In this document: in pieces, positions 28,985 through 42,553 of the stretch | How positions within the stretch are numbered: position 1 is the first letter of the stretch | Layout: each line of letters starts with the position of its first letter | Assembly: GCA_021107435.1 (NCBI GenBank) | Contig: JAIOSV010000072.1 | Span: forward strand, 1-64,000 | Length of the DNA: 64,000 nt | DNA from: Candidatus Sabulitectum sp. | GTDB taxonomy: Bacteria; Fermentibacterota; Fermentibacteria; Fermentibacterales; JCC-6 | Direction: 5' to 3' | Position numbers and translations under genes: made by a program | The notes under the pieces: model-generated | The model's database searches: none | What the model was told of the DNA's origin: nothing | What the model saw: the letters and a program-made list of their open reading frames with translations, nothing else

Positions 28985-29610
28985 GTTATTTCCGGATAGA
29001 TAGAAGGATGTCGATACTGCAGGATAAATCCCTTTCGGTCAAGCGGAGGAACGGGTAGTTCTTCCGATATTACTGTATTGGAACAAGTTTCAGTTTTGAC
29101 GGGAATCCTTGTAATCAGAGTAAACCCCCCCCGCACAGAAGGAATGATCATTCCCGCCATTTCTGATGGACCTTTAACTGCCCTGGAGGTAAACTGACTT
29201 CCTGGTGGAAAAGAACCGGCATCTTCTATCCTGCTGTTTAGTATTCTGCATGAAACCTCACAATTTCTTGCTGCGGTTTCCAGAAAGGCACACCTTTTTC
29301 TTCTGGATTCAATCATAGTAACACTGTAGCCGCACAAGGAAAGAACCATGCCGGGAAATCCCGCGCCTGTTCCAACGTCCAGAACATCAATTCCGTTAAG
29401 AAACGGTATGAATGCAACTGATTCAAGAACATGTCTGGTCCAGAGTCTATCTATTTCCAGGGGACCAACAAGATTCGTTTTTCCTGCTCTGCTCTCAAGA
29501 AGATCCAGAAACTGTCCTATCTTCAGGTAAGACTCTTCAGAAAGGCTGATGCCCAGAAGAGAACACTGACTGCTTGCTTCAGAAAAGGAAGCTGGAAGGT
29601 CATGTTTCAC
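28981..29610 (-). CDS. rsmG: 16S rRNA (guanine527-N7)-methyltransferase
   Basis: ESVAFIPFLNGIDVLDVGTGAGFPGMVLSL; GTG start at 29610 inside a parS-like site. Confidence 0.93.
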   Translation of the reverse strand: MKHDLPASFSEASSQCSLLGISLSEESYLKIGQFLDLLESRAGKTNLVGPLEIDRLWTRHVLESVAFIPFLNGIDVLDVGTGAGFPGMVLSLCGYSVTMIESRRKRCAFLETAARNCEVSCRILNSRIEDAGSFPPGSQFTSRAVKGPSEMAGMIIPSVRGGFTLITRIPVKTETCSNTVISEELPVPPLDRKGFILQYRHPSIYPEIT

Positions 29611-31420
29611 GTGAAACTCTTTCTTTCATCAGATGGAGCACCAGCGCGTCTATATCCGCCTGCCTGACTGCGGGAATTGACTCTGCTTCAGATATATTCT
29701 TCGGCCTTCTCCTGTTAAGAGATTCTCTTGCTTCTATTGATATGGTTTGAATCTCGTCGTAATCTTCTACTGAAGAAAGTGATGCCTCTCCATATCTCAT
29801 TCTGACTTTGTATCTGTTTTCCGCGCGCTTCACATACCCTGCGTACTTTATGTCAAGAACAGCCGTTGAAAGAATTTCCTTTTCGTTTATCTCTTCAGCG
29901 TCAAAGCCAACCATCCTCCCTATGTTTTCCGGGGATATTTCCGGTCTTCTGCAAATATCCTCAAGAGGCTTTCCGTGGATTCTTTTTGCTGAGATCTCTT
30001 TTCTCAGGCTGTTGTAAATTTTGTTGCGCCTTGCGTAAGCTTCTTTCTTTTCTTCTGACAGGGTTCCCATCCGGCAGGCAAGAGAGAAAACTCTTCTGTC
30101 GGCGTTGTCCTGCCTTAAATTAAGCCTGTTTTCTGATCTGCTTGAAAAGAGTCTGTATGGTTCATCTGTGCCTATTGTAACCAGATCGTCAACCATAACT
30201 CCAAGGTAACTGCTCATTCTTTCGGGTACTATTTTTGTCATACCCAGTATGTTTCTTGCTGCATTTGCCCCCGCAAGCAATCCTGTTGCTGCCGCCTCTT
30301 CATAACCTGATGTTCCCAGAATCTGTCCTGCAACGTAGAGATTATCAGTTCTTTTCAATCTTAATGAATTATCAAACTCACCAGTTTCAAAACAAGAGTA
30401 CTCAACAGAATACCCATAAGCGGAAATGATCGCGTTCTCAAAGCCTGGCAGTGATCTTACTATTTTCTCCTGTATCTCCTCCGGCAAACTTGTTGAAAGA
30501 CCGTTCAGGTACATCACCCTTGAGTTTTCCCCCATCGGTTCCAGATGTATTGGATGTCCTGTTCTATCTGGAAATTTCGTTACCTTATCTTCAAAACTTG
30601 GACAATAGCGAGGACCTTTTCCCTTTATTCTTCCCGAGTACAGAGGAGAATGCTTCAGGCTTTCTTTAACTATTTTTTCTGTTGCTCCTGTTGTTCTTGT
30701 AAGCCAGCAGTTCTCTTTATTTTTTACTCCGCTCTTTGAGGACCAGCTGAATCTAAAACTTAGATCGTGGGAAATCTGTTCTTCAAGGAATTTACTGTCT
30801 ATTGTTTTTCTTACCACTCTCGGTGATGTTCCCGTTTTGAATCGTTTCACGTGGAACATTCTTTCTCTGATATCCCTCTCAAGAGCTATTGCGGATACGT
30901 CTCCCCTTCTACCCCCCGGCCATGCTGCTTTACCCCTGTGCAGCATTCCATTTAGAAATGTTCCTGTTGCCAGAACGAAAGCTCCTGCTTCCACCTTTCT
31001 TCCATCACTCAGTAGAACTCCCTCTATACTGCTGTTATGGCCTTCAAGTTTCTCTACCATTCCTTGAATTATACGAACTCCGGCTTTCTGCAGGTTTCTT
31101 TTCTGTGCCAGACAGTATTCCAGAACATCTGTTTGTACTCTTGGCCCCCACACTGCCGGCCCTTTCTTCATGTTCAACATCCTGAACTGAAGCGCTGTCT
31201 TATCGGCTGACTCTGCTGCTGCCCCTCCAAGTCCGTCTATCTCTCTTACTAGTGTTCCTTTTGCTATTCCTCCCATTGCCGGATTGCAAGACATCAGTGC
31301 TATTTTTTTAATACTTGGTGTTATAAGAACGGTTCTGCATCCAATTGCAGATGCCGCTATCGCTGCCTCAACTCCAGCGTGTCCTCCTCCAATAACAACT
31401 ACCTGATATCCCTGCTTCAC
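29600..31420 (-). CDS. mnmG: tRNA uridine 5-carboxymethylaminomethyl modification enzyme MnmG; GTG start at 31420 preferred over the ORF-track start
   Basis: YQVVVIGGGHAGVEAAIAA...MSCNPAMGGIAKGTLVREIDGLGG...MFHVKRFKTGT. Confidence 0.95.
   Translation of the reverse strand: MKQGYQVVVIGGGHAGVEAAIAASAIGCRTVLITPSIKKIALMSCNPAMGGIAKGTLVREIDGLGGAAAESADKTALQFRMLNMKKGPAVWGPRVQTDVLEYCLAQKRNLQKAGVRIIQGMVEKLEGHNSSIEGVLLSDGRKVEAGAFVLATGTFLNGMLHRGKAAWPGGRRGDVSAIALERDIRERMFHVKRFKTGTSPRVVRKTIDSKFLEEQISHDLSFRFSWSSKSGVKNKENCWLTRTTGATEKIVKESLKHSPLYSGRIKGKGPRYCPSFEDKVTKFPDRTGHPIHLEPMGENSRVMYLNGLSTSLPEEIQEKIVRSLPGFENAIISAYGYSVEYSCFETGEFDNSLRLKRTDNLYVAGQILGTSGYEEAAATGLLAGANAARNILGMTKIVPERMSSYLGVMVDDLVTIGTDEPYRLFSSRSENRLNLRQDNADRRVFSLACRMGTLSEEKKEAYARRNKIYNSLRKEISAKRIHGKPLEDICRRPEISPENIGRMVGFDAEEINEKEILSTAVLDIKYAGYVKRAENRYKVRMRYGEASLSSVEDYDEIQTISIEARESLNRRRPKNISEAESIPAVRQADIDALVLHLMKERVSRET
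29603..29618. promoter_or_regulatory. parS site 1
   Basis: TGTTTCACGTGAAACT, 15/16 match to TGTTTCACGTGAAACA. Confidence 0.88.
30843..30858. promoter_or_regulatory. parS site 2
   Basis: CGTTTCACGTGGAACA; the complement TGTTCCACGTGAAACG matches TGTTNCACGTGAAACA except at the last base. Encodes MFHVKR of MnmG. Confidence 0.8.
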
Positions 31421-32616
31421 TTCCCCACACAAAACCTTTCCAGGGCTCTTTCCACGGCATCTCCGCACTTTTCAGGTTCCTCTGCTTCCCTGAATATCTC
31501 TCCGACTATTTCTGCAGCAAGCGCAATGTCTTCACTCTCTGATGCTTTTATGGCCTCCGCAAACAGTTCTATCATTCTCTCCAGTCTCCATGAGGGGCTC
31601 TCCCTTTCTGTCTTGGTAATGAATTCAATCACTTCATCAATCCCCTGACCAGAAACTGAAGAAACCGGAAGCCATTCCGTCTTCAAATAATTCTCTTTTC
31701 TGTCAGCAAGCGAGCATACTTTTAGAACATCATACTTCTCTGTTAGATGTTTCAATGGAGTAAAACATTTTGGGTCCATCCAAACAATCCTGTCACTTCT
31801 TTTCATTGAGCCCATAACTATTTCAAGTGCTTTCGCGTCAAGCTCTTCTCCACCGTAGCCGGCAGTGTCGCATATTTCAACATTTCTTCCCGATATGGTT
31901 ACTGTCCTTACAGCTCCGTCTCTTGTAGTTCCAGGTGTACTTGAAACAACAACAACCTCTTCCCCTATGAGTTTGTTAAACAGTGTAGACTTACCCGCAT
32001 TTACAGGACCCATCAAAAATACCCTTGGTAAAATCTCTGCGTTTCTTACATTTATTACAAGGGTCGCTGCCTTATTCTTCAATTCTTTCAGCAGAACATT
32101 TATCTTTTCTTCTCCTGACACCTCGTGATCTTCACTGAACTCTATCAACCCTTCCATTTCACTTTTGAGTTCTTTCAATTCTTCTGACAAATTTTTTTGC
32201 TTTTCCTGTCTGCCGTTTCCTTTAAACCTTTCAAATAGAGTTAATACATCAAGAGCACTTATTCTTCCGTTTATCCATGCTCTTCTTGTGAACTCTCCCG
32301 GCAGCGCAATCCTTGCTCCGTTTTTCTCCAGCTCCTCAATTATTCTTCTTGCTGTTCCCGGTGATCCATGGCACATAAGGTCAACCATTTCTTCTCCGGT
32401 ATAACTTTTGCCCCTGGGCCATGCTATTGCAACCAGGTGATCTATACCCGCCAGATTTCCAACAGCTCTCTTTCTTCCTGTAAGTCTTCCCGGCTTTAGT
32501 TTCATCAGCATTTCTACTGTTTTTGAGGCTCCCTTCCCAGAGAGCCTCACCAGTGAAATTGCCGATACCGTTTCAGGAGTAGCAAGAGCAACTATCAGCT
32601 CACTTTGCTGTTCCAT
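31417..32616 (-). CDS. mnmE: tRNA modification GTPase MnmE
   Basis: GPVNAGKSTLFNKLIGEEVVVVSSTPGTTRDG; C-terminal FCVGK. Confidence 0.95.
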   Translation of the reverse strand: MEQQSELIVALATPETVSAISLVRLSGKGASKTVEMLMKLKPGRLTGRKRAVGNLAGIDHLVAIAWPRGKSYTGEEMVDLMCHGSPGTARRIIEELEKNGARIALPGEFTRRAWINGRISALDVLTLFERFKGNGRQEKQKNLSEELKELKSEMEGLIEFSEDHEVSGEEKINVLLKELKNKAATLVINVRNAEILPRVFLMGPVNAGKSTLFNKLIGEEVVVVSSTPGTTRDGAVRTVTISGRNVEICDTAGYGGEELDAKALEIVMGSMKRSDRIVWMDPKCFTPLKHLTEKYDVLKVCSLADRKENYLKTEWLPVSSVSGQGIDEVIEFITKTERESPSWRLERMIELFAEAIKASESEDIALAAEIVGEIFREAEEPEKCGDAVERALERFCVGK

Positions 32617-34225
32617 CTGCCTGATCCGCTGTAAGCTTTTTCTTAATAAGTTCCTGGTGTACAAGGGTAAGAATATTGAAAATGAGCCAGTAGAGCGTAA
32701 GACCTGAAGCGAATCTCATAAATAGAAAAGTCATGAATATCGGCATCATGTACATCATCATCTTCTGCTGTTGTGCAGCGGCTCCAGCACTGCTTGATCC
32801 CGTAAGCTTCTGCTGAAGGAACATTGTTATTCCCAGTATAACTGCCATAAGACCAATTCCCTCTATACCCAGGATTTTTGTCTGAAAGTGCATTAGAATT
32901 TCTGGCCTTGACAGGTCATTGATCCATAAAATAAATCCTGCTCCTCTCAGCTCAACCATGTTTGCCAGAACTCTGTACATTGCAAAGAAAACAGGCATCT
33001 GAAGTAGCATCGGCAGGCATCCTCCAATAGGATTCACCCCTTTTTCCTTGTAGAGTTTCTGCATTTCCTTCTGTTGCTGTTTGGGATCCTTCGCGTACTT
33101 CTTTTGAATTTCCTGCATTGCAGGTTGGATTTTCTGCATTTTCTGCATGGAGACATAACTTTTCGTTGTCAGCGGGGAAAGTATGATTTTTAAAGTGAAT
33201 GCAAGAACTATTATTCTTACTCCCCAGTTGCTTACAAATGATAATGCTGATGTAAGAAAGAAAAAGATTAGCTTTCCAATCCATCTTATTATCGGCCATC
33301 CAAAATCGATCATATCTGTTGTGGATCTACCAAGTTCCTTTAGCTTATTATATGCTTTTGGCCCTGCATAGACTGTTATCTTGTTATCGTCCAGCGCTAT
33401 AAGCGGAGATCCGCCTTCTCCCGGAGCTACATATCCATCTGCTCTTCCCATTGTCTCAGGCATAAGAATTATTGTAAAGAACTTGTTGCTTGATGCTATC
33501 CAGGCCACATTTCCAGTTGGTTCAAATCCTTCAATTTTCTCTGAATTCTCTTTCTTATGGGAATTGGTATACCATGATGCTGTAAAGTAGCCTTTATCCG
33601 TTGTTTGCATCTCTGTTACTGGAATAGACCCCGGTTCTATTGTTGATGTGACATCCAATTCTATCTTTTCAAGTGTAAACCCGTAAAATCCTTTCACAAA
33701 TGTGTATGTCTTTTTTGATTCTCCAGAGACAAATGTTACTTCTGTTCCCTGCTCTCCCGCAAAAACAGTATCCGGCCCGCTGTAGTTAAAGCAAATTGGT
33801 CTGCTTTCCTGTGTTCTTGAGACCAGCCATGGCCTTCCTGCCAGGTCGACCATCTTTTCCAAATCCTGATCAGTATGGTCCTCATATCCCTGAAGTTTCC
33901 ATGATTCTACAGAACCTCCATTAGTGGATAATTCTACCACCACAAGTGTTTCTCCGGACTCTTCTCCTGGAATAATTACTGTTACAATTCTCTCGTAGTA
34001 ATCAGGAGTTTCTTCGGAGGCAATTATCTTTATAGAATCAACGGTGATTTCTTCTTCTGTTTCATCTACCTCATCCACCCGCGGAACAATTTGTTCTGTC
34101 TGCTGTGCTGTCATTGTGACATCATCAGGCTGTTGATTACTGCCCTGCCCTGTTACGAACCAGCTTATCAGCAAAACACCCAGCATAAGAACGGCTGCGA
34201 GAAATAGCCGTGACTGATCACTCAT
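32600..34225 (-). CDS. yidC: Membrane protein insertase YidC
   Basis: Periplasmic domain plus WGVRIIVLAFTLKIILSPLTTKSYVSMQKMQKIQPAMQEIQKKY. Confidence 0.96.
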   Translation of the reverse strand: MSDQSRLFLAAVLMLGVLLISWFVTGQGSNQQPDDVTMTAQQTEQIVPRVDEVDETEEEITVDSIKIIASEETPDYYERIVTVIIPGEESGETLVVVELSTNGGSVESWKLQGYEDHTDQDLEKMVDLAGRPWLVSRTQESRPICFNYSGPDTVFAGEQGTEVTFVSGESKKTYTFVKGFYGFTLEKIELDVTSTIEPGSIPVTEMQTTDKGYFTASWYTNSHKKENSEKIEGFEPTGNVAWIASSNKFFTIILMPETMGRADGYVAPGEGGSPLIALDDNKITVYAGPKAYNKLKELGRSTTDMIDFGWPIIRWIGKLIFFFLTSALSFVSNWGVRIIVLAFTLKIILSPLTTKSYVSMQKMQKIQPAMQEIQKKYAKDPKQQQKEMQKLYKEKGVNPIGGCLPMLLQMPVFFAMYRVLANMVELRGAGFILWINDLSRPEILMHFQTKILGIEGIGLMAVILGITMFLQQKLTGSSSAGAAAQQQKMMMYMMPIFMTFLFMRFASGLTLYWLIFNILTLVHQELIKKKLTADQADGTAK

Positions 34226-34445
34226 CTTTTTCTACCTCCGGTACGGGGTCATAGCCCCCTGAATGCCACGGGTGGCATCTTAAAATTCTTTTAACAGAAA
34301 AAACCAATCCTTTAACCGCTCCGTGTCTTTTCAATGCTTCCTCTGCATAAGCGCTGCATGTTGGCGTATAGATACAGCTGGGTGGAAGAAATGGTGATAC
34401 AGTTCTTCTGTACAATCTTACCATTCCTATTAAAAGACCGCTCAT
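34218..34445 (-). CDS. yidD: Membrane protein insertion efficiency factor YidD
   Basis: IGMVRLYRRTVSPFLPPSCIYTPTCSAYAEEALKRHG. Confidence 0.95.
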   Translation of the reverse strand: MSGLLIGMVRLYRRTVSPFLPPSCIYTPTCSAYAEEALKRHGAVKGLVFSVKRILRCHPWHSGGYDPVPEVEKDE

Positions 34446-34780
34446 CCATGCTTCTTTTCAATATGCCTTACAAGTTTTTCCATGTCTTCTTTTATTTTCT
34501 TCCAGTTAGTCTCCAAAAGAGGTACATTTGGAAAAATCACTGCATCAAATCCCTGTTCTACTCTCCTTTGAACAGAATACTGCCTTAGTCTTCTTTTGAA
34601 GAGATTTCTTTCTACCGCGTTTCCTGTTTTCGCCGATACAGAAAACCCCAGGCGTATTCGGCCCAGGGAATTCTTTCTATACCTTGCTCTTAAAACGCCA
34701 CCCTTGAAACGATAACCCTGTCTTAATAGCTTCCTGAACTGCCACCCAAATTTTATACTCGTCAGACAGCTCTTTCTCAA
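34442..34780 (-). CDS. rnpA: Ribonuclease P protein component
   Basis: RIRLGFSVSAKTGNAVERNLFKRRLRQ. Confidence 0.92.
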   Translation of the reverse strand: MRKSCLTSIKFGWQFRKLLRQGYRFKGGVLRARYRKNSLGRIRLGFSVSAKTGNAVERNLFKRRLRQYSVQRRVEQGFDAVIFPNVPLLETNWKKIKEDMEKLVRHIEKKHG

Positions 34781-34783
34781 GAC

Positions 34784-34918
34784 TTACGGTATAAGACGCT
34801 TGCGTCCCTTGCGTCTTCTTGCGTTTATTACTTTTCTTCCGCCCTTGGTTGCCATTCTTGCCCTGAATCCATGGCGTCTCTTTCGGGATATATTGCTCGG
34901 TTGAAATGTTCTTTTCAT
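34784..34918 (-). CDS. rpmH: 50S ribosomal protein L34 (44 aa; below the ORF-track cutoff)
   Basis: Manual translation: [44 protein letters not shown]. Confidence 0.97.
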   Translation of the reverse strand: MKRTFQPSNISRKRRHGFRARMATKGGRKVINARRRKGRKRLIP

Positions 34919-35150
34919 AATCTTCCCCTGTGCTCCATTCGTTGAACACCTTTTACAGTATCCTTTAATCTCTACCTATGAAATCTTTTCAGGAAGCGGA
35001 AAGCTATCTAAATACAGTCCTGTTGTCAAGTTCTGTACATCTCATTGATATCGGACTTGCTTTTTGTATTCTTTTCCTTATTATGTACTATTCCTCGGGT
35101 TTCTTTCCTTCTTTTCTTTTGCCTTTATTACAAGATTCGGAGATTTCCTT

Positions 35151-36488
35151 ATGCTTTTTTTGCCTGAAGATGTTTTTGATCTTTGTCTTGACAGGGCAAA
35201 AAAACTTATGGGGTCGGAGAAATACAATTCCTGGTTATCCAATGCCTGCTTTCGTTCTTTCAATGATGGTGTTTTTACCATTGGTCTTGACTCTGAGATA
35301 AGGGTTAATTTTGTTACTCACAACTACAAAACAAATCTTGAAGAACTTCTTCGCGAGGTTTCCGGTGATCCTGAGGTTTCTGTCGTTTTCACTCATTTAC
35401 CGGAAACGTTGTCTCTTGGAAAAGTTTCCAATTCCTCCAGACATGAGTTGTTCTCCAACTTTCTCAAGTCCGGTTATGTTTTTGACAGATTTATTCAGGG
35501 ACCGAATAACAGGCTTGCTTTTGCTACTGCTTACTCTGTTGCCTGCGAGATGGGCCATTCGTCATCAAATCCTCTTTTTATTTATGGTGGTGTCGGTCTT
35601 GGGAAAACTCATCTTATCCAGGCAATTGCTCATCATGTTAAAACCCATCATCCAAACAAAACCTTCTGTTATATATCCAGTGAAGAATTTCTTACAATGT
35701 TTCTTCGTGCCATGATACCTAACAAGAACAACTTCATGGAAATGGAAAACTTTAAGGATAAGTTCAGAAATTCTCATTACCTCATTATGGATGATGTTCA
35801 GTTTCTTTCTAACAAAGAGACAACACAAGATCTTTTCTTCCATCTTTTTAACGATCTTTATCTGCGCGGAAGGCAAATTATTGTTACCTCTGATAGACCT
35901 CCTCATGAATTGGAACCTCTTGCTGAACGTCTTATTTCCAGATTCCAGTCCGGTATGGTTGTTGATATCAAACCTCCCATGCTTGAAACCCGCCTTGCTA
36001 TTCTTAATCAAAAATTGAGAGATGAAAATATTCACCTTGATAATGATGTTGTTTTCTATCTTGCTGAAACTGTAAAATCTAATGTAAGACAACTTGAGGG
36101 TGCTGTAAATCTTCTTGCTGCAAATATAAGGATTCAGAACTTCGTTCCTACTATAGATAACGTCCGTTCCATAATCACTGAGTATCTTGGTTCTTCTTCC
36201 CGACGACTTAATCCTTCATCCATTACCTCAATCGTCGGTGAATACTTTGGTATTAATCCAAACGCCCTGAAGGGTAAAAAGCGTAAAAGAGAAATTCTTA
36301 TTCCAAGACAGGTTTCTATGTTTTTACTTCGTGATTTAACTAATTTATCACTTGAAGAAATTGGTGATTTTTTCGATAGAGATCACTCTACTGTTTTGAA
36401 TGCAATAAAGCGTGTTAACTGTATGATCTCTGAAGATTCTTTTTTTAAGAGAAAAATCCTTGATATAAGAGAATCTCTTCTCGGCTGA
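35151..36488 (+). CDS. dnaA: Chromosomal replication initiator DnaA (ATG at 35151 preferred)
   Basis: NPLFIYGGVGLGKTHLIQAI; DDVQFLSNKE; DRDHSTVLNAI; GGAG SD before ATG 35151. Confidence 0.96.
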   Translation: MLFLPEDVFDLCLDRAKKLMGSEKYNSWLSNACFRSFNDGVFTIGLDSEIRVNFVTHNYKTNLEELLREVSGDPEVSVVFTHLPETLSLGKVSNSSRHELFSNFLKSGYVFDRFIQGPNNRLAFATAYSVACEMGHSSSNPLFIYGGVGLGKTHLIQAIAHHVKTHHPNKTFCYISSEEFLTMFLRAMIPNKNNFMEMENFKDKFRNSHYLIMDDVQFLSNKETTQDLFFHLFNDLYLRGRQIIVTSDRPPHELEPLAERLISRFQSGMVVDIKPPMLETRLAILNQKLRDENIHLDNDVVFYLAETVKSNVRQLEGAVNLLAANIRIQNFVPTIDNVRSIITEYLGSSSRRLNPSSITSIVGEYFGINPNALKGKKRKREILIPRQVSMFLLRDLTNLSLEEIGDFFDRDHSTVLNAIKRVNCMISEDSFFKRKILDIRESLLG

Positions 36489-36699
36489 TTCTTTTGTCTA
36501 TTTTTTCCTTATTTCTTTTGCTTTTTTTTTTTTGTTCAAAACTCTTTTTTCGTTGATTTCTTTTCCACCTGTTTTCAACATACCCGTTGCCCTGCTCGTA
36601 GAACTAAGGGTTACTTTTGCACCTTCTCTGCGCTATAATTACTACTACTGTTTTTAGTGTTTTAGATATATTTATACTGACCTTTGTGGAGGACTTCAA
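36489..36699. other. Candidate oriC in the dnaA-dnaN intergenic region
   Basis: T-rich block with a T12 run (36522-36533) and two DnaA-box-like 9-mers, TTTTCCACC (36561-36569) and TTTTCAACA (36572-36580). Confidence 0.45.
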
Positions 36700-37818
36700 A
36701 TGGTAAAATTTCTTGTTGATCACAAAACTCTCTTGAATGGCCTCAACACCGTTGCTTCCGCTCTTCCTCCTAAAACAAGTCTTCCCTCTCTTTCTAACAT
36801 TCTTCTTGAAACCTTTGGAGATCAACTAAGACTTGCAGCGACAGATCTTGATACTACTGTTGTTACTCTTGTTCCAGCTACGATTTCCACCCAGGGAGCA
36901 GTAGCCCTGCCCGGTAAAAAGCTTCTCGAAATTATTCGAGAGCTTTCAGGTACGGATGTAAGTATAAGCACAAGCGGTTCAAGAACATCTATCAGTTGCC
37001 AGAACAGTTCATTTACTCTTCCATGCAGCAGCAGAGACAGTTATCCTTCACTGCCTTCTTCCGGCCCTGAAAACGACAGAGTAAGTTTTCCTCTTGAACA
37101 GATTAAAGAAGCTATCAGAAAGACAATCTACGCCGTTGCCGGAGCCAGCGAAATCAGAGCATCTCTTACCGGTCTATTCTGGAAACTGAACCCTGAAAGT
37201 CTGGAGATGGTGGCAACTGACGGACACCGACTGGCAAAATTGAAAATGACTGATTTTAAAGGAGAGTCAGAGATTGAAGCTATTCTTTCTCCTAAAGCTC
37301 TCAACCTTCTTATAAAGATTATTTCTGATGAACCTGTTTACATGTCTTCTCAGGGTTCACAAATCAGTTTTCATGTTGGAGATACCAGTATTTTCAGCAG
37401 GATGATTGAAGGACCATATCCTCCTTACGAAAAAGTTATTCCTTTGAACAATACAGGTGTCCTTAAAATAAACAGGGCGGATCTTTACAGCGCTCTCAAG
37501 AGAATGCGTATTATTGCCAATCCAGCAACTCACCAGATTATGTTCACCCTTGAACACAATAAAGTAATACTTCACGCGGAAAACACAGACGCAGGTGAAG
37601 CGAGAGAAGACATTGTAGCTTTCTATTCTGACGATCCTCTTCAAATTGCTTTTAATGGAAATCTCATTGTTGATATTCTTCGCAACATGAAAAGCAATAA
37701 TGTCCTTTTCAATTTGCATGACAGTGGTACCGCCGTTATCATTACAGAAGAAGAACAGGATTCCGGTACAGATTACTTGACTCTTGTAATGCCGGTAAGA
37801 CTTCCTGATCCCGTTTGA
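36700..37818 (+). CDS. dnaN: DNA polymerase III subunit beta
   Basis: MVKFLVDHKTLLNGLNTVASALP...ATDGHRLAKLK...LTLVMPVRL. Confidence 0.96.
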   Translation: MVKFLVDHKTLLNGLNTVASALPPKTSLPSLSNILLETFGDQLRLAATDLDTTVVTLVPATISTQGAVALPGKKLLEIIRELSGTDVSISTSGSRTSISCQNSSFTLPCSSRDSYPSLPSSGPENDRVSFPLEQIKEAIRKTIYAVAGASEIRASLTGLFWKLNPESLEMVATDGHRLAKLKMTDFKGESEIEAILSPKALNLLIKIISDEPVYMSSQGSQISFHVGDTSIFSRMIEGPYPPYEKVIPLNNTGVLKINRADLYSALKRMRIIANPATHQIMFTLEHNKVILHAENTDAGEAREDIVAFYSDDPLQIAFNGNLIVDILRNMKSNNVLFNLHDSGTAVIITEEEQDSGTDYLTLVMPVRLPDPV

Positions 37819-37823
37819 TGTAA

Positions 37824-42552
<4,729 letters not shown>

Positions 42553-42553
<1 letters not shown>

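Noticed and set aside
29125-29132. C8 run in rsmG as a phase-variation tract
   Set aside because: Short tract in a housekeeping gene; less compelling than the C11 tract at 44859.
29431-31648. Multiple plus-strand ORFs across rsmG/mnmG/mnmE
   Set aside because: Hydrophobic Ser/Leu/Phe-rich shadow frames caused by the pyrimidine-rich plus strand.
34677-34949. 90-aa ORF-track entry on the minus strand before rnpA
   Set aside because: Wrong frame; the real gene here is rpmH (34784-34918).
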